A model generated the notes under the pieces. The model saw only the letters and a list, made by a program, of their open reading frames with translations, was not told where the DNA came from and did not search any database. From contig CATQJL010000316.1 of assembly GCA_958299035.1 (NCBI GenBank), positions 92,464,443 through 92,528,442 of the forward strand: a stretch of 64,000 nt of DNA, given 5' to 3'. The DNA comes from Cylicocyclus nassatus. Taxonomy: Eukaryota > Nematoda > Chromadorea > Rhabditida > Strongylidae. Of the stretch, positions 10,100 through 21,339 are shown one piece after another. The translations under genes were made by a program, and so were the position numbers. Within the stretch, counting starts at the first letter, position 1. Each line of letters begins with the position of its first letter.

Positions 10100-10455
10100 A
10101 ATCCGCTTCAGACGCTGATTCCAAATATGTTGTTCCTAGCTGCTTAGCATTATTTTGGAACGAGTTATGAGCTTGCTGTTGTGAGTAATTAACAAACTTC
10201 TGAATGTAGTAAGACGGCGTATAAAAAGAATCTGCTCGAAAAAAGTGCTAGGATGTTGAACTAGCATCAGATTAATTCCTTCGATTTTGAAAGGGAGCAG
10301 CATACATTTGCAAAACCACCTGGACGTCGACACCGTCGCATCAGTAGCTCGAGAAGCATGCAAACTTTGCATAGAAAAGAGACCATAACTCGCTTTAGAA
10401 TAATGCTAAGCAGCCAGGAGCAGCATATTTGGAATCAGCGTTCCAAGCTGATTCC
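10100..10455. repeat. Palindromic repeat, GATTCCAAATAT arms
   Basis: The arm GCTGATTCCAAATATG...TTAGCATTATTTTGGAACGAG (about 10,108-10,165) reappears inverted at about 10,385-10,445. It is probably a decayed MITE. No TSD could be fixed. Confidence 0.5.
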
Positions 10456-10509
10456 AAATATATGTGTATCATCTCAGCAGGCAAATCTAAGTTAGTATCC
10501 TTTCCTTGT

Positions 10510-11225
10510 GAGAGGGGATGCGTCATATCTCGCTACTCTAGATGTCTTTCTTCTTTCTTCTCTATCTTACTTATGAAGCTTCTCATATCCTTATACTTGC
10601 GCATAATGGATGCCAGGTTACTGCCATACAAGAATGGTTTTTTGCCATTTTGTGTGATCCCTTGGGGGTCCCCTGGGAATCCCCAGGGGATCATCTCTCA
10701 TTTTCAAAGTGGTTTATGTTCCAGGGATGTCAATGAAAACGCTGCAAAACTGTAGTGAGGATATACTATGGCACTGCTAAGCATGTTTTCGACAGGAAAA
10801 ATGGATTCTAAAAATTGTGAATTTTTCAATAATCCCTAACTCGAGAGCAGTGGTTCATCGAAGATATCGATACCCTGAGATTTCACTTACTTCTGCTATA
10901 AACATGTTTAGCAGTGCTGTAGTATATCCTCAGTACAATTTTGCAGCGTTTTCATTGAAATCCCAGGAAAGATAAACCACTTTGAAAATGAGAGGTAATC
11001 CGCTGCGGATATCAGGAGATCCTCAAGGGATTACATAAAATGCCAAAAAACCATTGTTGTATGGCAGTAACCTGGCATCCTTCATGCACAGGTATAAGGG
11101 TATGAGAAGCTTCATAAGTAAGATAGAAAAGAAAGAAGAAAGACATCTAGTGTAGCGAGATATGACGCATCTCCTCTCAGATCCCCCCCCCCCCCCGTCC
11201 CAGCGGGGGTGTACGTGCATACGAG
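10510..11225. mobile_element. Large palindromic MITE, ATCTCGC/TGCCAGGTTAC family, copy 1
   Basis: The blocks GCGTCATATCTCGCTAC, AATGGATGCCAGGTTACTGC and GGGGATCATCTCTC in the left half reappear inverted in the right half, meeting near 10,860. A 14-bp C tract sits at 11,183-11,196 near the right tip. The copy at 14,398-15,096 is the same family with better termini. Confidence 0.65.
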
Positions 11226-11438
11226 CCTAAAAAGTTGAAGAGTGCACAAGGACATCCATGGTCACGAACTTATCAGGGAAGGTCATTGTGATCTACAATC
11301 AAATGCACCTCACTAGGTTTCTCGATCAGCTAATATCAAATTTGCTTTCCCTTTCTGATATCAAATCTGCCTTCTGTTAACAACTATTCTCCAAAATAAG
11401 TTATGAGCATTTCAAAGTCCAAGTTTAGCAAGCATTTA

Positions 11439-11887
11439 CAAGGAAATGATCAGAAGCCAAAGTGGTCAATCCATACAAGGTGCATACCATTAGATGCAGC
11501 ATAGAACGCTGACTCTACTGGCTTCCTTATCTGCAGATGACTTTTAAGGATGGAATTATGAGCCGTTAAAAGCCATTATTTCGCTGAGAAATTGTGCGTG
11601 TAAAGGACAAACTTGGCCGTACAGAGCCGTTCGCTGCTCAGTGCTAGAGCAAAACATGCGACTAGTCACTTTATATGGCCAGTACCTAAAGATGAACTAA
11701 AAAAGAAATAATGTGCCTAATTTCGCAATTTTTGTACACGGCTTTTTCGCAGTAAAGCTGCTCATAACGTCACCTACAAAGGCACTCTGCAGATATGGAA
11801 GACAGATTTCAAATCAGCATTTTATGCTGCATCGAATGGCATACAGCTTGTATGGATTGGCCACTTCGACTTCTGACCATTCCTTTG
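11439..11887. mobile_element. PIF/Harbinger-like palindromic MITE (CAAGGG family), copy 3
   Basis: It starts CAAGGAAATGATCAGAAG and ends CTTCTGACCATTCCTTTG. TTA lies on both sides (11,436-11,438 and 11,888-11,890). Internally it is closely related to copy 1 (the GCATACCATTAGATGCAGCAT block), so the two belong to one subfamily. Confidence 0.7.
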
Positions 11888-11979
11888 TTAGTGGAATATC
11901 TCACCAAATAACGATTCAAAAACCCTCGTTGTATTTTGACGAATGTGGCCATGCTTTGATCGTCCATACAGTCTTTTTT

Positions 11980-12202
11980 TTTCAATACGTATTGGTCTTT
12001 TCTACAGTATGCCTTCGAGCCTCAACATGACGTAGATTGGTGAAGCATCGCCTTCGGGCTTGCGCCACGTTACTTTTCTCGCCACGCCATCTAAATGAGA
12101 GTCCGTTACGTGGCGAAGGCCCGAAGTGAGGCGGCGCCTCATCAATCCACGTCATGTTGAGGCGGAAGGCATACGGTAGGAAAGACCAATACGTATTGAA
12201 AA
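11980..12202. mobile_element. Palindromic MITE with CAATACGTATTGG tips
   Basis: The arms CAATACGTATTGGTCTTTTC and the complementary end pair for about 100 bp each, through GCCTCAACATGACGT and GCCACGTAA blocks, around a loop near 12,090. No TSD could be fixed. Confidence 0.6.
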
Positions 12203-12284
12203 CGACTATAGAAGCATTTATGTGCGCTGTCAAGCTGAACACTGAAGCACGTTTTTTGGAACTATTCCAATATCCGGGCACCAA

Positions 12285-13525
12285 AATTTTTTTGTCGCGG
12301 ATTTAGCCGAAACTTGGCGTAGAGGGGTTATCCGACCCGCTGATGCCGAATATCGCATTGCTTTTGTATGATAGCGTCATTTTCTGAGGTTATGGTGGGT
12401 GTACGGTAGGAGCTCAAAATCACCGATTCTGCTGAATGTTGGCCTAGGGGGTTATTCGATATGCTGGTCACGAATATCACACTCTTTCCGCACAAAAATG
12501 TCATTCGGTGGGGCTATGGTAAGTATACGATGGGGGGTTTTCCGACATGCTGATTACGAAGATCAAATTTTTTCTGCATTCTGCGGCCTTTTCATGGAGT
12601 ACGGTAGGTATACGGTATGAGGGCGAAACCACGAATTTGCTCCGAATCTCGCTTAGGGAGGTTATTGAGCCCTCTGAACTTGGATCATGCTGTTTTTTTT
12701 TTTTCAAAAAAGCGCCAATTTTCTGGGTAACGCTGTTTATACAGTAGATAAGTCGAAGTTCCGAATTTGCTCAAGTCTTTGCCTAGAAGGGTTTCTGAGC
12801 ATGCTGTTTTTTTTTCAAAAAAGCGCCAATTTTCTGGGTAACGGTGGGTAGAGGAACGAAAGCCGCCAGTTTGAGCCGCCTTTCGCGGCTAACTGGTCTT
12901 TCGCAACGTTGCTGCATGTCGTTCCAGGACCACCAGGCCGCGTAGGCGACCGAAGCTGGCGGCTTTCGTTCCCCTCCCCGGTAACGGTGTGTATACGGTA
13001 GATAAGTCGAAGTTCCGAATTTGCTTATGTCTTTGCCTAGAAGGGTTTTTAAGCATGCTGTTTACGAATATCATGCTTGCTCGCTGCAATAACGCCTTGT
13101 TGTGAGTTACGGTAACTTGCAGCCTAAGAATTAGAAATTTTTCCGCCTTTCGGGCCAATCTAGATTACGGAATTCCACGCAAAGGCTTTACCACGCGGAA
13201 TGAGCACGATACTCGTGATCAGCAAGCCAGATAGCCCCCTGCCCACATTTTCAAGTAGGTATATGGTTCTGACTCCCTACCATATACCTGCCGTAACGCC
13301 ACAGAAATGCCCAAAATGCAAGTCGAGCATGACAGCATGTCAAGTAACCCCCCTAGGCCAAGTTTCGGCGAATTCGGTGATTTTGATCCCTTACCGTACA
13401 TCCACCGTAACCTTAGAAATGACGCTATTATACAAAAGCAACGCGATATTCGGCATCAGCGGACCGAATAACCCCTCTAAGCCAACTTTCAGCTAAATCC
13501 ACGACAAAAAATTTTTGGAGCCGGA
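12285..13525. repeat. 1.2-kb fold-back with internal short repeats
   Basis: The left arm (12,285-12,530) and right arm (13,190-13,525) are reverse complements. Tip blocks are CAAAAATTTTTTTGTCGCGG and TGCCGAATATCGCATTGC. Inside are roughly 120-bp direct repeats ending in GGGTTATT-GATATGCTGnT-ACGAATATCA. A 134-bp hairpin element (12,846-12,979) is inserted in the middle. There is no coding sequence. Confidence 0.6.
12846..12979. mobile_element. Mutator-like hairpin MITE X1 with 9-bp TSD
   Basis: A 134-bp element with ends GGGTAGAGGAACGAAAGCC and GGCTTTCGTTCCCCTCCCC. It is flanked by the direct repeat GGTAACGGT (12,837-12,845 and 12,980-12,988). A second copy at 22,865 also has a 9-bp duplication of a different sequence. 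Two independent 9-bp TSDs fit the Mutator superfamily. The element is too short to code. Confidence 0.75.
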
Positions 13526-13668
13526 TACTGGAATATTCCCCTTTTTTTTTGAAATCAAAACCCAAGTTCACAGGTTTTTGTAGAGAATCATTCAGCAAAT
13601 ATGGCAGGCAAATTTCAAGTCATGGATTTTCTCTTTGAACGACCAAGATGGTAGATCTCTCTGTTGAT

Positions 13669-13704
13669 GGCTGACGTTTCGGCGCCCTCGCCCTCGTCAG
13701 AGCC
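13669..13704 (-). ncRNA. Hammerhead-ribozyme-like motif, isolated copy
   Basis: Minus strand: GGCT, CTGACGA, G, GGCG-AGGG-CGCC (a perfect 4-bp stem II), GAAA, CGTC, AGCC. Stem I pairs GGCT with AGCC and the ACGT around GAA is self-complementary. No Penelope reading frame is adjacent, so this is probably a solo terminal segment. Confidence 0.5.
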
Positions 13705-14394
13705 GAAATGCAGTGATTTTTGCAGCTAAAGAAATTTCAAGTCAGCTCGTTATGATCCATCAATGGTATGCATCGCTTTCTCATGATCATTGCGGCTTGC
13801 GCAATATAGAAAATCCGCGGAGGAAGCCGGCTAAAGTAGAGTTGTATAACTGCATTTCAATCTCTTGCATGATCCATCGGTAATCTAGCGGTTTCCCGCC
13901 TCTTTTCGAAGACATTTATCTTTCTGGAAGATCATTATAAATGCTAGTTTGTTTTACACAACAATGCTAAGCATGTTCTTGCATAGAGAAGTGAAATATC
14001 AAAGTAATAAGTTCTTGATGAACCGCTGGGCAAAATCCGCGGTTTATCAAAAGGAAAATTTCAACATATCACTTATTCTTCTCACGAACATGCTCAACAG
14101 TGTTGATCACAGGACTAGCACGACCCCTTGATTCTTTTATTGCATTTATAGAGGATGACTTGAAGAAAAATCGGTTAGTAGGTTAGAGACGCGGGACCCT
14201 GCGCAAAATGAAACATGCTGCTTATTTGGCAGTACACTCTACAAGTATAAACGAGTCAATTTCACATTTTCACAACTAATTTGAGTAAATTTAAGTAGAT
14301 CTCGCACCCATTCTTGATGCGCCCCTCCTCTCGGTCGCCGCAGATTCAAGTATAGGGTAAATAAGCAGCGTGAGGTCGAGACTTCTAGGCCTGT
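13705..14394. other. No recognised feature
   Basis: Intronic AT-rich DNA with a short stretch (about 13,970-14,100) that resembles the middle of the large palindromic MITE families (AAGCATGTTCTTG, CTCAACAGTGTTG). I see no gene here. Confidence 0.35.
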
Positions 14395-14397
14395 ATG

Positions 14398-15096
14398 CAC
14401 GTACATCCCCGCGGGGAGGGGAGGGAATCTGAGAGGGGAAGCGCCATATCTCGCTGCTCTAGATATCTTTCTTCCTTCTTCTCTATTTTGCATACCCTTA
14501 TACCTGCGCATAATGGATGCCAGGTTACTGCTATGCAAGAATATTCGCTATTTCTTCCGATCCCCTGGGGATACCCAGGGGATCAACTCACATTTTTAAA
14601 GTCTTTAATCTTCCTGAAAAATCAATCAAAACACTGCAAACTTGTACTGAAGATATATTACGATACTGCTGAGCATGTTCCCGACAGAACAAATGGAATC
14701 TGAAGATTTTGATTTTTTCGATAATCCCTGGCTCGCGAGCAGCGGTTCATCAAAGATTTTGATATCTTGAGATTTCACTCATTTCCACCATAAACATGTT
14801 TAGCAGTGCTGTAGTATATCCACAGTATTTTTGCAGCGTTTTCATTGATCTTTCAGGAAGATAAATGACTTTGAAAATGTGAGATGATCCTCTGGGGATT
14901 CCCAGGGGATCAGACGAAATAGTGAATATCTAATCTTGTATGGCAGTAACCTGGCATCCGTTATGCGCAAGTATCAGTGTATGAGAACAAAACCAAGGCA
15001 GAGAAAGAAGAAGAAAGACACGTAGACTAGCGAGATATGACGCTTCCCCTCTCAGATCCCCTCCCCTCCCCGCGGGGATGTACGTGCATACGGGCC
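14398..15096. mobile_element. Large palindromic MITE, ATCTCGC/TGCCAGGTTAC family, copy 2
   Basis: A 699-bp palindrome. Termini are GGCCTGTATGCACGTACATC and its complement ending in ATACGGGCC. CTA lies on both sides (14,395-14,397 and 15,097-15,099). Both arms carry CCCCGCGGGG, the ATATCTCGC block, AATGGATGCCAGGTTACTGC and CCCAGGGGATC. A 3-bp TNA duplication and GGCC tips suggest PIF/Harbinger, more weakly than for the TWA copies. Confidence 0.65.
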
Positions 15097-15149
15097 CTAG
15101 CTTTCTTCCCAGTGGTGCCCTTCTCCCTAGCACGGATGCTCATGCATAC

Positions 15150-15480
15150 GCCTGTAAGCCCACGCCTGCTGCTCAACAAAATGCTAACGGCCATAGGATG
15201 CCGGCTACTGTTGCCGGGTTGCCGGCCGTTGTAGGACCCCATAGTTCTGCTACTATTCGCTCTCTAAGGGAACGGCCGTAAGTTGCCCCAGCAACCTCGG
15301 CAACGGTTGCCGAGGTTGCTGGGGTTGCCAGCGTTGGAGGCTGCCGGCGTTGCCGGTCGTTGTAGGAGTTCGGGAACAGTTTCAGCACATCGCTCAGTTC
15401 GAGCGTTGTGCTGGTACTGTTCCCAAACTTTCAGATCAGTATGAACGCAGCCTAAGCGACAGCCCCAGCAACTTCGGCAA
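15150..15480. repeat. GC-rich fragments of TTCATAC-type palindromic MITEs
   Basis: Inverted words dominate: GTTGCCGAGGTTGCTGGGG and its complement near 15,285-15,335, and CGTTCGAG-type arms near 15,385-15,410. The right tip GATCAGTATGAACGCAGCC-TAA near 15,435-15,463 matches the TTCATACTGATC termini of the element at 23,584. The left end is lost or rearranged. Confidence 0.45.
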
Positions 15481-15544
15481 GCCCGCACCTTTGGACCCCC
15501 AAAGGAACCAACGAATAACTATAAGAATTCAGATGTATGCAAGT

Positions 15545-16530
15545 AGGGCGGCGGCGTGTCAAGGATCCTCCAAAGCCCTGCCGGTTCCTCTCCAGGCGCG
15601 CCTTTCGGAGGCAATTATTACGTCGCGCCTCTCTCTCAGCTACCTCGCACATTCCTGCGTTGGTTCCCCTCCGGACAACCGCCTTTTCTTGGCATAACAA
15701 GAAAGGTCAGCCAAATAAGCGACGAGTAAATGATTACAAAAAATAAAAATGCGGTGAAATAGACAATAAAATATGCAGCATGACAAAAAAGCGCTTCCGA
15801 TCGTGGCAATTAAATATGTGGTAGGCGCGTACAGGGGCACTGAACGCTAACTGAGTATTTTATCAATCTATGATACAATGTCTTTTTGAAAATTAGGGAG
15901 ACTTTCAGTGAAAGAATACAGATGAAAATATTTGCAATCCTTTTTTTTTTCGAGGAAATGTGGACAAGAGAAAAATGTGAACAAACATAGCAATAAGAAA
16001 GCAGTTAAACAAAAAATTTGAATGGTAGAATTTCCGATTTTGATTTTGTTAAATAACGTGCCCATTAGGAAGTGTCAATGCTCTAGGAAAGTGTTTGCTG
16101 TCTACATGACCAGCTAAGATGCGAAAAAATAATGACTTCAAACCATCCTTCGAAGCTGTATATTTTCAAAAATAGGTGTAAATCCGAAAACTCACCCTCA
16201 AGAAAACATGATCAGCTTCTACCGTATCCTCACCTACCACATATTTGATTGCCACGATCGGAAGCGCTTTTTTGTGATGCTGCATATTTTATTGTCTACT
16301 TCACCGCATTTTCATTTTTTTGGAATCATTTATTCGCTTATATGGCTGACCTTTCTAATTATTCCAGGAGAAATAAGGCGATTGTCAGGAGGGGAACCAA
16401 CGCAGGGATGTGCGAATACGAGGGACGTAAGTGCGAGGTATGCGCGAAGTGAATATTGCCTCCCAAGGGTATTGCGCCTGCAAAAGAAGCGGCGAGTCTT
16501 CGGAGGATCCTGGCCGCCATCCCAGTACAG
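15545..16530. repeat. ~985-bp fold-back
   Basis: The left arm (15,545-15,835) and right arm (16,215-16,530) are reverse complements. Outer blocks are AAGGATCCTCC and GGAGGATCC. Inner blocks include CCGATCGTGGCAATTAAATATGTGG and its complement. The ~380-bp spacer is AT-rich. It lies about 100 bp from the next ufd-2 exon. Confidence 0.65.
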
Positions 16531-16630
16531 TGTCCTTAGAATGTAGTCTTCAGAATATGGCCTCTTCGCATACACCAATCAACTCGACGCATCATGATCA
16601 TGAAAGCGTAATGATAAAAATTACACGCAC

Positions 16631-16753
16631 TTCATCATGGGCGATGAACTCGGCAAAAGTGTCCGAAAAAGCTGCTAAATTGAGATAGACGTCTACCACT
16701 TGTCCCACAAGCTTGCGAGGTTCCCACTGGAAGCGCTCCGCAGCGTCTCGAAC
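16631..16753 (-). CDS. ufd-2: UFD-2 exon: Ufd2 core segment (WEPRK ... FIAHDE)
   Basis: Forty-one codons, phase 0 at both ends. It contains the conserved WEPRK, a VVDVYLNL helix and FAEFIAHDE, which matches the FA-xx-IAxDxRSY segment of UFD-2/UBE4B. The acceptor is ATTATCTTCAG and the donor is GTGCGT. It joins the exon at 23,873-24,037 across 7.1 kb and the exon at 6,187-6,269 across 10.4 kb. Introns of this size beside 50-bp introns show heavy transposon growth. Confidence 0.95.
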
Positions 16754-16929
16754 CTGAAGATAATCATTTACGAACAATGCTGGAAATGAAGCATGAACCA
16801 AGGACACTGGTTATCTGTGGCCGTATTCATCAACAAACCCTAAGGGTAACCCTTATCCTCAAGGGTAGATTTTACTAATCAGTGTCCTTTTACTCTTACG
16901 GTTCATTGGCCGTATTCATCAACGAACCC

Positions 16930-17337
16930 TTAAAGGCAGTGTCCGGGCAGAAACTCGACTTCTAAAAAATCAACTTATCTGGGGTTATCCGCAACGCTGA
17001 ATCCGAAAATCCACATCAGAAGGCGCGAAAACGGCGAGAAAATGCATTTTCCAAGTCCTCACATTTCGAAATTTGGGGATCCCCGCCAGGCTAAGACGCA
17101 GAGGTTGCAAAGAGCGCACGGTTTTTAACTGTGGCGGCATACGTACTCTGCCGTCTGAATTCAAACAACTCGGAGGACCCCGCCCCGAGGCGTAAGTTTC
17201 CCCAATTTGCAGTCGTTTTTCTTGCTTTAGGTCGAACGTTTTATGCTCGCAGTTGCGCGATGTTGTGTCTCAGGGGGGCCAGTCTCACATGGCAGAGAAA
17301 TCTCAAAACCCCCATCTTGCCCGGACACTGCCTTTAA
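16930..17337. mobile_element. piggyBac-like MITE (AGGCAGTGTCCGGGC ends)
   Basis: Bounded by TTAA at 16,930-16,933 and 17,334-17,337. Inner termini are AGGCAGTGTCCGGGCAG and GCCCGGACACTGCCT. The interior has no open frame of note. The right TTAA is also the left boundary of the next element. Confidence 0.7.
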
Positions 17338-17792
17338 AAGCAGTGTCCAAGCAAAAAGTCGATTTCGAGATTTTGTGCTTACCAGGGCCTATTCGTCATG
17401 CTGAATCCGATAAACCACAATGGAGAGCGCGAAAACGCCAAAAAAGGTCCTAACGCAGGAGGGAAAATTCAGGTGGGTAGGGCCGTTCACACCGTGACGT
17501 CACTCTCCCAGGCTTTGCGAGCGCTTCTCGATTCCGATTTTATGTCATGCGTTTCACAGTTGGCTGGTGGTGATGTTAGGGCGACTAGCGCGAGCGAGAA
17601 GATCGCTCCTGAAGCTGGGAAAGTGACGCCACTGTGTGAACAGTCCCGCCCACCTGCAATTTCCCTCCTTCGTTAGAGCCTTTTTTCGCCGTTTTCGCGC
17701 TCTCTAGTGGTGATTTTGATTCAGCATAGCGAATAGGCCCAGGTAAGCACATAATCTCGAAATCGACTTTTTGCTTGGACACTGCCTCTAAG
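17334..17792. mobile_element. piggyBac-like MITE (AGCAGTGTCCAAGC ends)
   Basis: It shares TTAA at 17,334 with the element on its left and ends GCTTGGACACTGCCT-CTAA at about 17,792. The arms pair through AAAAAGTCGATTTCGAGAT and GGCCTATTCGTCATGCTGA blocks. The right TTAA has mutated to CTAA. Confidence 0.65.
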
Positions 17793-18188
17793 AGTAGGGT
17801 AAGGTTTACCCCGGAAAGCGATTACCCAACGAACCTTGGGGTAAATCCTACACTTACGAGTGAACATAACCCCAGAGAGCGATTAACCCGTATTCACGAA
17901 CATGGCTCAACAGGGTAAATTTAACTCTAGAATAGAGCAACATTAGATTCACTCTGACATTCATACAAACGTCGAGTGATCTCTCGATGCACTACTCAGT
18001 CTCATCGATATTGTTTTGATGACAACAAACACATATTTATGGTTACTACTATGTCAAACTTCCTGTGGCCTCTTTTCATGTTTTCGTTTGATGTAATCAT
18101 TCGGTATTAGATCCGGCCAAATTGTTAAAGTTAAGGATTTACTTTTGAATAAAGTACATGTCCAAGGCCATATCCAAGCCTAAGGTCT

Positions 18189-18538
18189 TTAAAGGCAGCG
18201 TCCAGGCACGCCTGGGCACATGGGGATCTCACGTGTATAGTAATTTTAGGGCCCTAACTAAGCCACTGTCCAACCGGCAGCTCAGGTAGTGTTCTAACGG
18301 CTGAGATATCCGCCTCGAAACTGGACCCCACGATCACGATTCATGGCGTAAAGCGTGGATCCTGGCGCGAAATTGCCATGAATCCATGCGAATATGATCG
18401 CGGGGTCCAGTTTCAAGGGGAATATCTCAGCCGTTAGAGCACTACATGCGCTGCCGCTTGAGCAGTGCCTTAGTTAGGACCCTAAAAGTACTTTCGTATA
18501 ACCCCATAGGTCCAGATCTGCCTGGACGCTGCCTTTAA
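18189..18538. mobile_element. piggyBac-like palindromic MITE (AGGCAGCGTCCAGGC ends)
   Basis: A 350-bp element between two TTAA sites, with arms AGGCAGCGTCCAGGC and GCCTGGACGCTGCCT. It pairs through GGGCCCTAACTAAG, CGGCTGAGATAT and TCCTGGCGCGAAA blocks. Copies at 20,497 and 33,958 are close relatives. Confidence 0.72.
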
Positions 18539-18931
18539 TATGACGAACATCAAGCTCAATAGGAGAAATTTTTGTAATATGGAACTCCCTCATTCAAATT
18601 TCAGTCCACTATACACGAATAATCGTTTAGTAAACGATTTGACACATAATCAAACTATCGTAGCTCAACTAGACAAACTTGGAGTTGACCAACAAGATAC
18701 TAAAAAAAATCCTATCATATTTTTGTAATATGAATAGACGAAATAAAAGAGAACTTGGAAATTTGAGACAATAGTGATTAGATATGTGCTTGTTGTCAAA
18801 ACAATATCGTCGACTTTATCTTTGTACGAAGAGTCAGGGTACAATTGACCTTGCTCTGTGCTAAAGTTGATTTTATCCTGATGAGCCACGTTCGTGAATA
18901 CGGGTTAATCGCTCTCTGGATGTAAGTCTTA

Positions 18932-19684
18932 GGGTGCCTTCATACCGCGCCGGCAGCCGCCGCTAGCAGCGCGTAGCAGCCCGCAGCAGCCCGTAGCAGC
19001 CCATAACCGCCGCTGGCCTCCTTTATTATAGGAACAAAATCGTCAAAATCTTACTACTTTAAGTGCTCCTGGCTACGCTTTTCATCTTCTACGCTTATTT
19101 CTTCTTATTACCGCTAATATGCAGTTCAACTCCCCCACAATACATTTGTGTTCATTGTTCTGTTCCGCACATTGTATCCTATCGCGCTCAAATTCTTTTG
19201 CAATCTGTCTTATTTGAAAAGACGTGAGCGATTATCAAAGCCAGAAGAACTCAACCCGCAAATGAATCCCGGCGAACTTGCGAAATAGTAGAATGCAAGT
19301 TAGATATGCACCGATAGCCAAGAAAAAATTGAAGCAAAAGCATACTCAAAAAACAAACTGCACATCTGCAGGAACCGGACGCTTCCAAAGTCAAAGCGAA
19401 TTACACCGGAAAGAATCTTCTGCGAACTATGGTTCAACAGGATGACCCTACGGCGAGAAGGTAATGACAACAATGGACACATATATGTTATGTGGTCAAA
19501 CTGCGTACTGGCGGCAACAAAAGAAAAGCATAGACGCTGAAAAGTGTAGACAGGAGCAATCAAAGTCGTAAAATTGATAAGGTTGCTTAACGAAAGCGGC
19601 CAGCGGCGGCTACAGGCTGCTACAGGCTGCTGGCGGCTGCTACGGGCTGCTAGCTGCGGCTGCCGGCGCGGTATGAAGGCACCC
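18932..19684. mobile_element. PIF/Harbinger-like MITE with TTCATAC tips (GCCGGCAGCCGC arms)
   Basis: A 753-bp element with ends GGGTGCCTTCATACCGCGCC and GGCGCGGTATGAAGGCACCC, flanked by TTA on both sides. Subterminal arms are strings of GCAGC and GTAGCAGCCC. The interior is unique AT-rich sequence. A 150-codon frame crosses the element and its flank but has no motifs and is not a gene. Confidence 0.72.
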
Positions 19685-20174
19685 TTACCGTCAGAGTCGT
19701 TAATGAATACGGATTGATCTCTTTCCGTGGTAAGATTTACCCTGAAAGGCATACTTGAGGTTCAGCCTACCCTGTGCTTCGTGAATACGGGTTTTATGCT
19801 TCCTAAGGTAGAACTCACCCTCAAGTGTAAGGTGGTTTACCCTCAGAGTTCGGGGATGAATACGGCCATTGGAGAAGAGGTATGGATTGTCAGTTCCATA
19901 AGTGCCTTCTGTGGGCGCAGTACGTAATTCAAACAAAATGAGTCCCAACCACTATTATTTTTGTCGCTACGACACACAACTGTTCGTTGTAAACAAGCTA
20001 TTATTCTATAGCATTACAACAAAACTTCGCGCTTTCGATAAACATTACGTTGGAGCTTGTCACTGACAAGGGAAAGATATTTGCCCGAAGCGGCATTTCC
20101 ACAGGAAATCTATACTGTCTTATAGAGCATGGAACTGTGATTCCGAATCTGCTTTCGGTATCTGCAAAGCGCTT

Positions 20175-20500
20175 TTAAAGGCAGCGTCCAGTCAGATCCG
20201 AGCTCGACGACCACGCCCACTTCCTTCGGACGGCCAACCCCTTATGAATGAAATCTCCTCAGCCTTGATGTGTTTTCACATGACCAACACAGTCGAACTC
20301 ACAGGGTTCACCTGTTAATACTTGCTTTCGACAAGGATAACATCAGAAGCACTCGTCCGGGTTTTCCCAAAATAGCCCCAAAAGGTGGTTTTCTGAGAAA
20401 TCCACGCTTTTTGAGTTCCATATTCGGAACCAGCGCCATGGAAAGGCCTGGATAACATAAAAATGCAGAAGTCGAGAATCTGCCTGGACGCTGCCTTTAA
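20175..20500. mobile_element. piggyBac-like MITE, first of a three-element chain
   Basis: TTAA at 20,175-20,178 and 20,497-20,500. Ends are AGGCAGCGTCCAGTC and GCCTGGACGCTGCCT. The interior shares the GGAACCAG and TTGAGTTCCATATTC words with other members. Confidence 0.68.
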
Positions 20501-20860
20501 AGGCAGCGTCCAGGCAGATCTGGACCTATGGGGCTTTTACGTGGAAAGTACTTTTGGGGCCCTAACTAAGGCACTGCCCAAGCGGCAGCTCAGGTAGTGC
20601 TGTAATGGCTGAGATATTCCCCTCGAAACTGGCCCCCGCGAACGTATTCGCATGGATTCTTGGCAGTTTCGCGCCAGGATCCACGCTTTGCGCCATAAAT
20701 CCATGCGAAACACGATCGCGGGGTCCAGTTTCGAGGGGAGTATCTCAGCCATTACAGCACTACCTGAGCTGCCGCTTGGGCAGTGCCTTAGTTAGGGCCC
20801 CAAAAGTACTTTCCACGTAAAAGCCCCATAGGTCCAGATCTGCCTGGACGCTGCCTTTAA
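20497..20860. mobile_element. piggyBac-like palindromic MITE, second of the chain
   Basis: It shares TTAA at 20,497 with the first element and at 20,857 with the third. The arms (AGGCAGCGTCCAGGCAGATC, CCCTAACTAAGGCACTGCCC) pair almost perfectly to a centre near 20,680. Confidence 0.72.
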
Positions 20861-21339
20861 AGGCACCGTCCACCCAAAATGGAGGTTGGCGAGATTATGA
20901 TGGCATACTAGTGTGGGCCCCCATACTAGACAAACCCCCAAGTTTCGCCGCAAAAGACTGCTTCTGAAGCGAGAAATCCGCTCCGGAAGTAACAAAAGTG
21001 GGCGGGGCGCCCCCGGTCCCCCCGCCCACTTGCATGCTTTATCCCGCCTGCACTTGTTGCAGAGGGTTCTCGAAACAGGGATTTTTGGGGGTTTCGCGAA
21101 TTTTCGACTCCATATTCGGAATCAGGGCTTTCATAAAGCCTGAAGGCGACAAAAACATTGAATTTGAGTTTGGTGGACCGCCGGGGGCGCCCCGCCCACT
21201 TTGTTACTTCCGGAGCGGATTTCTCGCTTCAGAAGCAGTCTTTTGCGGCGAAGCTTGGAGGTTTGTCTAGTATGAGGGCCCACACTAGTATGCCATCATA
21301 ATCTCGCCAACCTCCATTTTGGGTGGACGGTGCCTTTAA
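20857..21339. mobile_element. piggyBac-like MITE, third of the chain (CACCGTCCACCC ends)
   Basis: TTAA at 20,857-20,860 and 21,336-21,339. Ends are AGGCACCGTCCACCCAAAAT and its complement, continuing into AACCTCC and CGAGATTATGATGGCATAC on both sides. It also carries inverted GGGGCGCC and GTTACTTCCGGAGCGGAT blocks. A shorter relative is at 38,022. Confidence 0.72.

Larger units (their letters stand above)
16908..19867. mobile_element. GGCCGTATTCATCAAC-ended element with nested MITEs
   Basis: It starts GGCCGTATTCATCAACGAAC and ends with the complement GATGAATACGGCC. Subterminal blocks (GGGTAA, CGATTAACCCGTATTCACG) occur inverted near 17,800-17,900 and 18,890-18,915, and inner arms around ATTGTTTTGATGACAACAA and its complement pair across 18,000-18,800. 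Two piggyBac-like MITEs sit in its left part, one in the middle and a Harbinger-like MITE in the right. A truncated end of the same family lies just outside at 16,819. Class unknown. Confidence 0.55.

Noticed and set aside
19300..19752. 150-codon minus open frame
   Set aside because: It runs across the inverted repeat and flank of a Harbinger-like MITE, is low in complexity at its start and has no motif.
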